A stretch of DNA of 55,699 bases, from positions 1 to 55,699 of the forward strand of contig JAKMXF010000056.1 in the NCBI GenBank assembly GCA_024704765.1. Direction: 5' to 3'. Within the stretch, counting starts at the first letter, position 1, and each line of letters opens with the position of its first letter. A program made the position numbers and the translations under genes. This document shows positions 33,154 through 44,799 of the stretch, in pieces. The notes beneath the pieces are model-generated. The model saw nothing but the letters and a program-made list of their open reading frames with translations. It had not been told where the DNA came from and made no database searches. This DNA comes from Oopsacas minuta. Lineage: Eukaryota > Porifera > Hexactinellida > Lyssacinosida > Leucopsacidae.

Positions 33154-34182
33154 CGAGGGGTACTCAATAACTTTTGAGCCTAAGTATCAAAAAGCATCAA
33201 TCTATATAAATTTTTACTATAATTGTTCGAAATAGTATCCCTTAGCTTGAATACACTTGTTCATTCGTTTAAACCAAGCTTGAATAGCTTCTTTAAATGA
33301 ATTTTCGTTAATGTCTCCGATCACTTCTCTGAGGCCCCCTCAAGTTCAGAATTCGATGAAAAATTTCTGCCTTTAAGGTATTTGTTTAATCTAGGAAAGA
33401 GCCAGAAGTCGCAGGGTGCTAGATCTGGAGAATAAGGGGGGTGTGGCAAAATATGTAATCCTGATTCTTCAATGAATTGTCTTGTCATTTTTGATGTATG
33501 AGAACTGGCATTATCGTCGTGCAAAAGTTCCCCTTAATCCTGTGCCAGGACCCTGTAAACTTATTGCTTTTATGACTAGAGGCAAACAACTCTCTGTATA
33601 CCAGGTTGAATTATTTATCTTACCAGGTTCAAGAGGTACAACAGTTTTAACACCCATTGTATTAAAAAATGCATACATTTGTTTCTTAGTGTACAGAGTT
33701 CTGCGAACCTTTGTTGGGGGACCTTCTCCAATTTCACACCATTGATGGCTCTGCTGCTTTGTTTCCGTATCATAGTGATAGATCCATGTTTCATCACCAG
33801 TTATTATCTTGGAAACATCTCTATTGTTGCCATTGTTCAATTTTTTAAGCATTTCATGGCACCATTTCACTCGATTCTGCTTCTGCTCAGGATGAAGCTG
33901 ATGTGGGATCCAACGGGCACAAAGTTTACGTAGCTGAAGGGATTGGTGTAAAACGGTGTGCACTGCCCCGGGTGAAATGCCAATTTCGTGCTGAATCCTC
34001 TCATATGTAACATTTGAGTCTGCTATCACCATTTCCTCAAATGACTCAACAATTCCCTCTGTAACAGCGTATGGGGGTGGTCCAGGGCGGGGTTGGTCTT
34101 CAAGATGAAAATTCCCACACATAAATTCTCTGTACCATCTTTTCACAGTTTTTGCAGATACCCTGTTATTTGGAAAGGCTGT
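33154..34182 (-). mobile_element. Mariner copy 5, 5'-truncated
   Basis: The left terminus CGAGGGGTACTCAATAAC-like repeat follows TA at 33152-33153 and matches copy 4. Similarity stops near 34182, at GGAAAGGCTGT, so the far end (start of the gene) and its terminal repeat are missing. Confidence 0.85.
33217..34146 (-). pseudogene. Mariner transposase, one frameshift (copy 5)
   Basis: 211 residues are open from 34146: MKRWYREFMCGNFHLEDQPR, then IVESFEEMVIADSNVTYERI, GAVHTVLHQSLQLRKLCARW, and the catalytic block KIITGDETWIYHYD. At about 33520 the frame shifts by a small deletion, and the next frame gives DDNASSHTSKMTRQFIEESG then PHPPYSPDLAPCDFWLFPRL. All three catalytic blocks are therefore recognisable, but the N-terminus is missing. 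It is less decayed than copy 4. Confidence 0.85.
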
Positions 34183-37100
34183 ATTACCTATAAATCTGAT
34201 TCTTTGTGCTAGCGGGTCTTAAATATTTGAGTTATGGTATATACTTAGGATGTTAAAAAAAACCTTTGTCAAGCTGGAGATTCAACATAGTGTCCGTGTT
34301 ATTCATCTGGAAAATATATGAGTATGTTTACAAACTAGGAAAATGAACTGTATCCGCATTCCATTGAACTATTTCCTCATTTCTATTAGCTATTATACCT
34401 TACCAATAAATATTTTGACCTAACATCGTTATGATCTTCTCTTAATAAAATAGCGTGCTGATTTAACAGGGGAAACTCAGATTTATCAAGAATTTTCCCA
34501 CATTATTAACTCTTTTATAATTTCTCCGGGTTTCCTAAATTCAATTTGTATCTAACCATAGACGTTAAATTTTGTACATTTCGAAATAAACTGTATGAAA
34601 GTATTATCGTGAGTAGGTTTTGGGTCTTCCAATCTCTTTCTTCGCATCGATTTGAAATATAAACGTAATTTCAAATACAATGGAACCACCTCAGGAAAGA
34701 AAATAGAATTATTGTAATTGAAAATCAAAATCACTCATTGATTTCCCATGAATTGTAACACTAAAATCAAAAATATATCTTCTTAATTACTAAATAATTT
34801 AATCAATCATAGTTAGATCAGATAGTTTACGAAAAAGCAGATTGAAATCATTCATTACACCCATGAAGAATATAAAATCATCTAAAACAAGTAAAAATTA
34901 TTGTATTTATTGCATTGATTGAGTTGTTATGATTTTGCTCTTGATTTTAAATCAATTCACTCAAAGGTTATATCATTTTGAAATAAATTTCACAATTAAA
35001 TATATATAAACATAAATCAAACAGTACAATCAATTCTACAAATTAAAAGTTTTTAAATAACGGTAAGATAAAAGAGGTTCGAAAATACATATATATTTTA
35101 CATCACTGATAATTTTGTAGTAGAAGTACCAAGACCGCCCATGAAGTGAAAACAAAAACAAAATGTTGGAGTCTGGGATATATTAGACATGCACACAAAT
35201 TAAATATATAAATATATAATCAAGAATATGTTAGATTAAGAAATTGAGTAAACGCGATTAATGTACGTGTATATAGATTTATGTTTGTTGTGCAGGATTA
35301 ATTAAAGAAACTGGAAGCCTCGCAGGACTGAATTTAGGCATACAGAGGTCTTTTGAGCCTGGCGCGTGCAAGTGCGAGTCTTGAACGAAAATTCACACCT
35401 ATGACGAAATTCCAACCTCATTGTACCCTTTTTGGATTTTCGAAAATCACAGGTACCCCTAACTCATCATGGAATATTATTTCATCACGACTGCATAGTG
35501 CAGAGTATAATATCCGGTTGCGTAACCTACAAGTAATTTCGCTGCTCAATACTTAAACTAACCTCAAGCATTAAGCTGTCGCAGAGCGAACTGCAAGCAA
35601 AGCCTAGTTTCCATAAAATGATTGGAAAATAATCGTATATATATTTAAACTTATATGAAATGAACTTAAAATAATTTTGAATATATATTATGATCTATAA
35701 AATGATTCTAAAATGATAATTAGATTCAATAGCATCAAATTGATCTGAAAATGATTTTTCAATTCCACAAAATGATATTATAATGATGTGGAAATTCTAC
35801 AAAAATGATTAAAATGCTTTCATGTCCGCCAGGGGTCCAATGTACCGATAATCAATTTGTGCCATTTTGTGAATGGATATTACGAAATCGTAAATTTGGC
35901 GATATTGGCACAGGATTGGAACGTCCAATTCACTTTTAGATTCACAATATTCACCAGGTCACGATCTTAAATAGTATTAACTAAAAGTTAAGTTCAAACT
36001 TAGGTTTGAAATAAACAAAGTTTGAAATTAGGTAAAAAGGTAATATGATGATTGATATAGATTAAATACAGTGACGAATTGCCTTGAATATTGTTAGGCA
36101 TCTTATTACTACTTTTAGGCACATATTTATATAGTTATCAATCCATCTACTGTCCGAAACATCCAAATTAATTGCATTGATCTTTAAAAAGTTCTATTTT
36201 TATTAATTGGATATATTAAATCCCAATTGTGTAATATGAACGAAGAATTGATACAATTCAAAGTGAAAAAATTATCATCAACTTAACCAAATTATGTGAT
36301 CAGATATCTAGATCTACTATTAAAATACATAATACATGTACTTTTCACATATAGTAAATCGATACAGTAGATTTCCCAAATATCAATACTTTCCATAGCA
36401 TATCTGCAAATATAGCTATGACGTAATGACAGGCACTTGTTCTTCATAAATATCTATGGGTCAATAATAAATCAAAATAATATTTTTAGCTAAATATACA
36501 TCAGACCTATAAAATGGTGAAACACTAAAATGAGGTGAAATAAGAATTCTTTTTAAGTTGAGTGCACTCCATAAATACTTGGTAATGGAGTAAATTAGTA
36601 ATATCCATGCTATTATGGAATAGATATTTTTCAAAAAATATATTTCATCCAAATCGTTGTAGCCCTTTTCATACGATGTCAAAAAAGTATATTTGTGCGG
36701 TCCGGTGCGGGTCTGAAAATTTGTGTAATACTTGATGAAAGAAACTTCAGCTTGGTAAAATAATATTTGTCAATTTTGTCAACTGATAGATGCAATACTC
36801 CAAACTGATATTATTACTAAAGTATTTCCCTTTGGGTCATCAATACTAAACATCCTATGAAAGATTACTCTAAACTCTTATATTCTAAATTAGTGGATTA
36901 ACTGTTCTATAAAGGCAATAAGACAAATTGATGATTACATAACAACTTGAAACAATATATATATTTATGGATAAATCGTTGTATGTCCTGTAGATATTTG
37001 CAGTTAAATATTTATGATAACAAATTCTAAAAATATGTCCAGTTTACTTTGCTCTATTCCCTTGGGGAATATAAGATACGATAAATATTATTATTATAAA

Positions 37101-38640
37101 ATAATGTTCAAATCCGTATTAGAAATTTGGCTAATACCGCAAATTGCCACGCTGTATCTCTGTAAGAAATATTTATGTAAAAGTAATAATATAATTAGGA
37201 GGCGCCGGGGACAATTTAGATAAATAGTGTAAAAAGTTATTATCAAGAATCGATGTGTAAAAATTAGCGGCGTCGAACAAGGAGTCATTCGAAAGGGTTG
37301 GGACAAAATTCGAGAATGGATCATTGTCACATTCCTAAGGATATTTTCCGTTGTTTGGGAAAAATCCCTCCAAATATAGTCAATATGTAAATCCAATTGC
37401 TGAGAGTTTAAGCTGAACACGAATATAGCAATATAAGTTGAGCTGATAGCAATTGAATTTGCTAGCATACACATTGCCAATACCGGCAATTTAAAAACCG
37501 GACTAATATTTGAAATAGCTGACAAGGATGACATAAGGCAGATCTAGATTGCCTCTAGTTCTCAAAATATTCTCCGCGATGGCTACACGATAAGGATCAT
37601 AAAATAACTTCCACAATCATGAATTTATCATATTGGAAAATATTTGTTGTTTACATGAGCTAATGTAAAGAATAATTCCAAATATTCTAAATTCTCATAT
37701 GTAAATTCTTAAAGTTTCTCTGATCACAAGGTAACCAAATACTTGAAATTTCAAACTAGCGATACAAACTAGGCCTGCATGAATGAACAAACGTATTCAC
37801 TACTATATACCCAATGTAAAATTTCCACACAAATTTACAATAATATTTGATCTTGACGGCCAATACAGTAATTGAAAGGTTTTATACATTCTATACCCAA
37901 TGCAGTGGCTCGCTAAAGAATTTTGGACTAGGGATAGAATAGTTAATAAGTACATACCGAAAGTGGAGCTACTTTGGCCCACTGGGTTTGCATTAGCTCA
38001 AATATCAAAGCTCCAAAGAAACTAGATTAGATTCAGTATTGTCTTGATAATGACTTGCCAAATTTTTAACGAATTTTCAAATATCGGTAGGCAATTCCGA
38101 AAACAAATACAATCTATTCAATAGGTAAGAACTTTCAATATTTGGGCTAAAGCAAACCCAGTTGGCCAAAGTAGCCCCAGTTTACGGTATATAGAAAGGA
38201 AGTCTATTTGTGTAGTATTGAAATCGACCAAGAATTCATTTATTAAAGAATTTCGCAATAGTAAGATTTCTTCGCAATTTTTGATAAAGAAGCAAACAAA
38301 TGAAGTCATTTCTCCCTGGACAGTTTTGTAGAAATAGACTCTGTCATAGCCTACTAAAGATAAGGCTTAACAGTAACTTCATTTATATTAACCAACCATC
38401 ATACATTTTTCAAATTTCTGATTTTTAATTAACTATATTGCATAAAATCAGCTGATAGATATATATGCAATACACATTTTTCAATGACATACCCTAATTA
38501 CTAGTGATGGTAGTCCATCACACAGCTATTTCATTTAAGATCCATTCACTTTTCTGCTCACTATAAGCTTGCATATCTCCAATTTCTCCTCTGTCAATTA
38601 GATAATATATTTATCCCAAAGAACAGGCGAAGGTACATTA
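34183..38640. other. Noncoding stretch within the intron
   Basis: AT-rich, no supported gene. It includes the dispersed repeat copy at 35280-35600. An open frame at 37094-37534 on the minus strand has no family resemblance and is probably chance. Confidence 0.35.
35280..35600 (+). repeat. Dispersed repeat family, copy 2
   Basis: Shares AATTAAAGAAACTGGAAGCC-type, GCGAGTCTTGAACGAAAATTC, CACACCTATGACGAAATTCC and AAAATCACAGGTACCCC phrases with the copies at 27090 and 53150, and GAGTATAATATCCGG with the former. It is shorter than copy 1 by an internal deletion. Confidence 0.62.
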
Positions 38641-38644
38641 TACC

Positions 38645-39571
38645 TACTCAAGTCATGTCAATTAACACTAATCTCATTTCTCCAGTAAGTTATACATATC
38701 TCCAGGTTTAGAGTGTCTTTCTCTACCCCATGTTCAGACATTAAATACATTGTTTCTTCATTTGACATTGAAAACGATTTCTCTACCTATCTCACCCAAG
38801 CTACTTCTTCCTTCAGTTCATTAGAAAGAAATGTTTTAGTTCAAATGGATGAAACACACGTTAAATCTGATATTACTTATAAAGGAGGGAAAATATTCGC
38901 TCCTAATTTGGAACCAGAGGACCCAACCAGAACTGTGTTCGCGGTAATTGTATCTAGCTTACATGGTCGTATATTTCAAGTTCATTACCATATGGTTCTA
39001 TTTAGCTGAAAAGATATTTCCTATCACCAAAGAGGTATCATTGATATTGAGGATTGTAGTCTACGTGTACAGTAATTTCAGCTGACAATTATGCTTTGAA
39101 TGTAAATCTTTTCAAACTATTTTCTCAGAATGGCAAATTGAAACTAGAGTACTTCATCAATTTGATCCTACTAGATTTCTCTTCCTCTCATTCTATTTTG
39201 TTCAAATTTTAAAAAGTATACTTAATAATTGGTTGAATCAGAAGAATTTTGATAAGACAATGGATTTCATAAGATAGAAGATTTTGAGATTGATAAATGT
39301 CAATACCCCATTTGTCTCCATTCAGCATCGTTCAAAATACACTCCTTCTATGCAACTCTGAAAGAAGAAGTTAGCGAAACTGGCTCGTCAGTTAACAGTG
39401 AAAACTTGTTTTCCTTCTAGTATAGAAAGGCAGAATGTCAGATTAGCTCTGAAGGTTATCAATGAACTAACATTATCCGCTCTTGAGATTCAAAATTTAA
39501 AACATTGTGAAGATTATCATAATAATACCTCTATGTTTGTTAGAATCCTTCATACACTGTGGAAAATATTC
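38645..39571 (+). pseudogene. P-element-like transposase remnant, part 1
   Basis: An open stretch at 38713-39009 reads FDIENDFSTYLTQATSSFSS, LERNVLVQMDETHVKSDITY, KGGKIFAPNLEPEDPTRTVF then AVIVSSLHGR, which is the catalytic core start of P-element/THAP9-type transposases (MDE-x-H-x-K). After frame changes comes ALNVNLFKLFSQNGKLKLEY near 39090-39160, and ALEIQNLKHCE...FVRILHTLWKIF at 39480-39571. It is cut at 39571 by the MULE and continues at 41686. It is a sibling of the remnant at 6180-6957. Confidence 0.75.
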
Positions 39572-39735
39572 GGGGGCGCTGCATTAGGTCGAATTTCGGT
39601 GTTGGTATAAGGTCGAATTGAAAATGTATCGAATTTAATATGTATGCATTAGGTCGAATTTCGTGTGTTGGCATTAGGTCAAATTTTATATGTATGCATT
39701 AGGTCGAATTTCATTGTTTACATTAAGTCGAATTC
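39572..39735. repeat. Subterminal repeats of the MULE (left end)
   Basis: At least five copies of a motif like GCATTAGGTCGAATTTCG, at spacings of roughly 27-37 bp, followed by a weaker one (CATTAAGTCGAATT). Three inverted copies lie at the other end (about 41605-41670). They may be binding sites for the transposase. Confidence 0.8.
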
Positions 39736-39858
39736 CAATTGTCTTATTCATTAATTGATTAATTTCTAAATAAATGTGAGAATTGAAACTTAATGTGAAA
39801 TATGAAGTGTGTAAAATACTACTTAACCAGGTATTCATTGTAAAATGTATAAGAGATG

Positions 39859-41454
39859 TTAATTAAGAAAAATTTGAAATTTGCCTTCAATTATGCCTCT
39901 GCACGTTGGACAAGTCTGTTGAAGTTGATCAATTGTGTCGCTACACTGTGTGCAACAATTTGCATGCCTGCAAGGCATGAATACCCATGTGCTGCTCCTT
40001 GTTTGTAGGCAAACTACGCATTTATTTGTTTCAATACTACCAAAAGATTCAGGCTCCTCTAACATATCAGAATCATCTGAATTAATTGTGTCTTCTAATG
40101 AAGTAGCATTGCCTATATAGCAACTAATTCTTTCGAGAAATTGTATGGGGTAGTAACTCCCACTTAACAGTTTTTCTTTGCAGCGCTTTCGATGTTCATT
40201 ATTCATTACGTTCTTCTTTTTGCTTGGTCTCGTTATCTCTTCCTTCCTGTATCCGGGCCATTTCATTATCATAGTCAGCAATTATATTGTTAATGACAGT
40301 CAAGAAATTCCAAATTCTTGGATGGCTTGATTTTATGATGGACTTTAATTTTCCATGATAACTTTCTGCTGCATTGTTTGTTACATATTTAAGGTTAAAG
40401 ATTGACAGTTCTTCAGGACCAATTTTAGTTAGCCACTGCTTCTCAAAATAATTCAAAAATACTTCAAGTTTCTTCATTTAACTTTGTTGCAACGTTGGAA
40501 TTTGAAGAAGGTTGTATGTTGGAAGAATCAATTCAGCTGGAAGAAACGGAATTGCCATAATCTTCTTAACGAATGATGCACATTCCGAATTTCCTCGGCA
40601 AGTCAAAGCCAAACCATACTTTTGAGTTTTTCTCCAAATAGCTTGCGTATAATGGAACCAGCACCCGTTCACCCTAATTCCTGGATAAACTAGCTTGACA
40701 GCATTCCGAGCTGCTTGTTTCCAATCTGACATTGCGCAATCCGGTTCTAGCTGAGGAACAAGTTCTCGTATCTTCTGTATAACTGCCATGTATAGCTCAT
40801 CATCTTTATTAGTCAGCAAGCAGTGAATGGCTGGAATTGCATGTCTCCCAACTGTAAGAAAAAGAGTCCACAATTGGTAAAATTGTTTAGGTACGGTGTA
40901 GAATGTCCCGTCAAATTGGATATTGGTAATATCTGCGAGTAGATCGTATAATTTGTCAGAAAAGAAAATGACAGCTATCCGACCATCTACAATGACAGTA
41001 GCCTTATGATTTACTGCAAAGGTTGTTGTGGGTAGAACTTCACTAAATTCACTAGCAGACTGTGGGATCATAGGTTGTAATATTTTCCTTGCCCGAAACA
41101 TTGACGATACACATTCTTTAAATGTGACTTGAGAAGCAGAGGGATTTGATCTCGTAACATCGTTGAATATGTGTCTCAGATTGTGTTGCGAGGTTTGAGA
41201 TGTTGTTTTGCACTTTGTTTTAATTGCATATACTTCAGCACGATAGTCTTGTAACCCATGATTATGTTCTGACTTAGGATAAATCAAATTCGTCGCCTTT
41301 TCCAATTTCGCACTTCCTTTACAGCCTTCCTGAATAGTACACATCTTAAGTAGAGAATATTTTCTATAGATTTATGACAGAAGTATTTGTAGCCATCAGA
41401 GGAGGTGTAAACTTTTCCAGTATTACGTTTGTATTGGTCGAATGAATATTCCAT
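39859..41454 (-). pseudogene. MULE transposase with FLYWCH start and RING-type end, nearly intact
   Basis: ATG at 41454 (MEYSFDQYKRNTGKVY), then YKYFCHKSIENILYLRC and, after a frameshift, GCKGSAK and HNH: a FLYWCH finger. The MULE core follows: ADITNIQFDGTFYTVPKQFY, TLFLTVGRHAIPAIHCLLTN, AMSDWKQAARNAV, GCWFHYTQAIWRK. There is one in-frame TAA at 40478-40480. Then comes KYVTNNAAESYHGKLKS. After another shift near 40210, the last part reads CVVC(L), PCRHANCCTQCSD, CPTCRG: a C3HC4-type RING. Only two frameshifts and one stop separate it from an open frame, so it is young. RING at the end is unusual. Confidence 0.78.
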
Positions 41455-41599
41455 GATGCACGTACACAATAATGTACATATTATAATCATCATCCAATTT
41501 ATAATAAATGAACAATAGGAACTGTTAGTATGGATTAAACACCAAAATTGTTATTATTAGTAGCAAAGTAAAACATTTGAACGAAACCTACTACATGCA

Positions 41600-41677
41600 A
41601 CTAGAATTCGACCTAATGCCAACACACGAAATTCGACCTAATGCCAACACCGTAATTTGACCTAATGCAGGCACCCC
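41600..41677. repeat. Subterminal repeats of the MULE (right end)
   Basis: Three inverted copies of the motif, e.g. AATTCGACCTAATGCCAACA, up to the terminus GGCACCCC. Confidence 0.8.
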
Positions 41678-41685
41678 AAATATTC

Positions 41686-41745
41686 AATGTTATTATACCC
41701 TTCAATGGCATTCGTTTAAATGGCAACTTCTCTAAACCCTGTGGC
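41686..41745 (+). pseudogene. P-element-like transposase remnant, part 2
   Basis: Continues part 1 beyond the MULE: AATGTTATTATACCC... reads NVIIPFNGIRLNGNFSKPCG, matching WKIFNVDTPL...DPLSKPV at 6360-6440. Similarity is not traceable beyond about 41745. Confidence 0.65.
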
Positions 41746-43233
41746 TCAAGCCCACACAGTTCGTATGACTCAGACTTAGCTTTCAGAAAATATACCCAAT
41801 TTTATCAGTAAGGAAGAATGGCAACAGTCCATGGATTCCCAATATAGGCGATATTGGAGAAAAATGCATGCGCAAAAGCTCATATTAATATTGCGTTATT
41901 AAAAAGGATACACTTCGTGAATAGGCTAGAATCCCAGAAGAAACGCTGCGCGCCATAGTAGAGGCAGTGCCAGGGCGTCTACGAGCAGTAATCACAAAGA
42001 GAGGTGGCTACATTGAATAATTCAATCAAATATAATCAGTTGCAATATGTGTTTTGAAATATCAATTAGTAAATCTATGTAAGAATAGTCTAGCAATGTA
42101 GACAAATGATTAGATTATCCAAAATACGTTATCGATTACTGTATACATTTTTGTCAGGCCGGATTAAGGGTGTATGGGAAGAGTGCTAAGTTCTTGAGGA
42201 AATATACATTTGTTGCTGGAAAAAAAAATGAGTTTATTAAAATAGGCCCTAACCTTAAGTGGGTCTAGGGATTTAGACCGGCCAGCCTTATAGTATATCC
42301 GCAACTGATTCTTGTCATTAGCGATCATATTATTACTGGTAGGATAAGGGGAGGAGAACATTCATTTTCTTTAGGATCCCTGAGTGAAAAATCAAGTTCA
42401 AGGGACTGGGACTAACATTTTTTTGCAAAATGTTTGAGAATAATTGATCTACTTGGATTAAAACGTTCTCGATTAGTACGTATTTAAGTTAGTGAGAAAA
42501 ATTTTTATTTCGTGAATGGCGAGTTAAAATGTGAAAATGTACGGAAATCTCAACTTGATATGCAGGTCTTCCTGGCTAATAATGATACAATTACATGCCC
42601 AAAACAAAATAGAATAAATTTGTTTATGGAAACAGGGTTACGACGAGAAATAAGTTAAAACGCGTTTCGAATGGAAACTGTTTATGATTGAAACGGTGTT
42701 AGTACGGAGCACAAGAAGGAATAGAAACTTGCTTGCAAACGTATTAGCATATTGAAATAGTACGCATGATAAAAAATTAGTAACTAAATTGATAATTAAC
42801 AAATAAGTAGTGAATTAGAGATATCTATTAGAGAAACCAAGGGGAAAGTAAAAATGTAAAATGGTTAAATAGAAGGTGTTTTGAAGTAAAGTATCAATTT
42901 ATCATTTGTATAAACAAATACATAAATGCAGGCCGTGTTAGATTAGTCTAACAAAAAATTAAAAATAAATATCACAATTCAAAAGTCTTCTCGATAAACA
43001 AGTCTACATAGTCATGTCATGAATGCACAATATAGTATGCAAACTAAAGTGATGAAGATATGCAAAGTAGAATCTCCCAAAGTGAGGTGAGTAAGTGTGT
43101 TTAGAACACAATAGCCTAGTGGACGTCCAAAAGTGGGGTTTTGAGTTTTGGAAAGGAAATTTTGAATAAAATGGATAAATATTTCATTAGTGGGTGAATA
43201 TGCATAGAACATGCAGAATTGAGCATATTACTA
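41746..43233. other. Noncoding stretch within the intron
   Basis: No supported gene. GGCCGGATTAAGG at about 42158 resembles GGGCAGATTAAGGTAG at about 45235, a phrase that could be the end of a transposon family. Confidence 0.35.
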
Positions 43234-44566
43234 CGGGCGTTCAATAAGTAGTCGTTATCACATTGTAATTCTAAATTTTTCTAGCACAATTGTGTAATCA
43301 GTGATGGAGTTTCTCAAAGTATTCCCCTTCGTGCTGTAAAACCAATTTCAGCCTTTTTATCCAATCGAAAAATACTTTTTTGTAGTCTTCGGTTGGTACA
43401 CCTTTCATATACTGGAAAATCGCCGATCCTATCTGAGCTCGACTCTCGAATTTCCTGCCTGATAGATGTTTCTTTAGCTTTGGAAACAACCAAAAGTCAC
43501 AGGGAGCTAGATCTGGCGAGTAGGGAGGGTGATCTAGCTCCACAATTTTCATAGCTTCTAACTTTTCTCTAACCAGCTTTGTCTTGTGCGGTCGGGCGTT
43601 ATCATGCAATATTCGCAATCCACGAGTTCCAGTCCTTGGCCGTCGATTTTGGTAGAATTTTTCAACCTCTGTTAGACACTCATTGGTGTAGAAGGAGCCT
43701 GTTATTGTTTGGTATTTGGGGACACAAATCTGGCACACTGGACCATTAGAATCAAAAAATATACAGTACATAACCTTCGGATCCCGAAAGTCATGTCGAG
43801 GGATCATTGGTGGGTCCTGTCCTTTTGCCACCCATACTTTGTTTGCTTCTTTTGATAAAGGCTCAGAATAACGTACCCAAGTTTCGTCACCTGTTACTAT
43901 CTCAAATAACCTTCTGGAGTCAGTTCGATCAAACTCAGAGAGCAATTTAGTAGCGCATTGGACCCTCTTTGCTTTCTGGACCTGAGTTAGTAAATGCGGC
44001 ACCCATCGAGCACATATCTTTCGGAATTTCATATTATCATGTACAATAGCTTGAGCAGTTCCCGTTGAGATACCAACCGCATCAGCTATCTCCACAAGCG
44101 TGATATGAGGGTCTTCTTCAAGTAACGCGGATACCTCAAGGATATTTTTGTCATTGGTGCTGGAAACTGGTCTCCCTATTCTTGCCCCATCTTCAATGGA
44201 CACTCTACCTTCACGAAAGCGTCTAGCCCAATCAACAACAGTGGAATATGGAAGTGCTGTATCCTTATAAACTTCCTCTAAATCTTTGTGGACATCTGTT
44301 GGTGAAACCTTGAGCAGTGTTCTGATCTTCACATATGCTCTCTGCTCAATTTTGAAATCTGTACTTTTTGAAGCCATTAAAAATGTTACTATAATAAACT
44401 GTCAAAATGTAAATAGGTACAATATTTCAACGAGACATCAGAATCAAAAAAGCTCTGCATTATTGAATTCACAATAGATGGATTGTTATTAGAAAATTCA
44501 GTTTGATCTAGGTCGAAATATTCCGACTTACAAAATTTGGAATAACGACTACTTATTGAACGCCCG
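43234..44566 (-). mobile_element. Mariner copy 8, complete and intact
   Basis: 1,333 bp with perfect 25-bp inverted ends (CGGGCGTTCAATAAGTAGTC then GTTAT) and TA on both sides (43232-43233, 44567-44568). It is the only mariner here with an unbroken gene. It lies in the G-alpha intron, 234 bp from the splice donor, with the transposase on the same strand as the host gene. Confidence 0.95.
43298..44377 (-). CDS. Mariner transposase, intact, 359 residues
   Basis: Full-length for the family. N-terminal DNA-binding region with two helix-turn-helix parts: FKIEQRAYVKIRTLL (8-22), TVVDWARRFREGRVSIEDG, and VGISTGTAQAIVHDNM (101-116). The linker block is ARWVPHLL (123-130). The catalytic triad is visible: D164 in VTGDETW, D259 in LHDNARPHKTK and D294 in YSPDLAPCDFWLFPKLK, with 34 residues between the last two, the D34D mark of mariner. 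C-terminus DWIKRLKLVLQHEGEYFEKL. It would act as a nuclear cut-and-paste transposase on the TA-flanked ends. No defect seen, so it may be functional. Start ATG at 44377 lies 190 bp inside the terminus, as expected. Confidence 0.95.
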   Translation of the reverse strand: MASKSTDFKIEQRAYVKIRTLLKVSPTDVHKDLEEVYKDTALPYSTVVDWARRFREGRVSIEDGARIGRPVSSTNDKNILEVSALLEEDPHITLVEIADAVGISTGTAQAIVHDNMKFRKICARWVPHLLTQVQKAKRVQCATKLLSEFDRTDSRRLFEIVTGDETWVRYSEPLSKEANKVWVAKGQDPPMIPRHDFRDPKVMYCIFFDSNGPVCQICVPKYQTITGSFYTNECLTEVEKFYQNRRPRTGTRGLRILHDNARPHKTKLVREKLEAMKIVELDHPPYSPDLAPCDFWLFPKLKKHLSGRKFESRAQIGSAIFQYMKGVPTEDYKKVFFDWIKRLKLVLQHEGEYFEKLHH

Positions 44567-44799
44567 TAGTAAGATAGAATTCTGTACAAAATGATACATT
44601 TCTCAAAACTGTGGCTTAGCTAATATCCAAAGAGTTAGAAGACCAAATTACTATAATATATACGAACTAGGAAAAGTCATGTATGTCAAGTGTGGGGCAC
44701 TCCGCTTTGCGGGGTGAAGAGCCTTGCAAATGCTTCTAAGGTACCCACTTTGGGAGCTTATATCATAAAAATTATATATTTCCATACAAGTTAATGTAC

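Larger units (their letters stand above)
39572..41677 (-). mobile_element. MULE transposon with repeat-rich ends, inserted in a P-like pseudogene
   Basis: 2,106 bp. The ends read GGGGGCGCTGCATTAGGTCG (left) and GGGGTGCCTGCATTAGGTCA (right, reverse complement). The 8-bp target AAATATTC is duplicated at 39564-39571 and 41678-41685. With the element and one copy of AAATATTC removed, the P-like frame runs through (WKIF then NVIIPFNGIRLN), confirming the boundaries. Duplications of 8-10 bp are usual for Mutator-like elements. Confidence 0.87.
28823..44799 (-). other. About 16-kb intron of the G-alpha gene
   Basis: It lies between the donor GT at 44798-44799 and the acceptor AG at 28823-28824 on the minus strand, phase 1. 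Contents, from the 3' end of the gene: noncoding DNA (28823-31969), a ZMYM-like hAT, a truncated mariner, noncoding DNA with a dispersed repeat, a P-like pseudogene holding a MULE, noncoding DNA, and an intact mariner. The assignment to one intron rests on matching phase and continuity of the protein family. Confidence 0.7.

Noticed and set aside
37094-37534. 146-residue minus-strand ORF with hydrophobic stretches
   Set aside because: No family motif; composition fits chance in AT-rich DNA.
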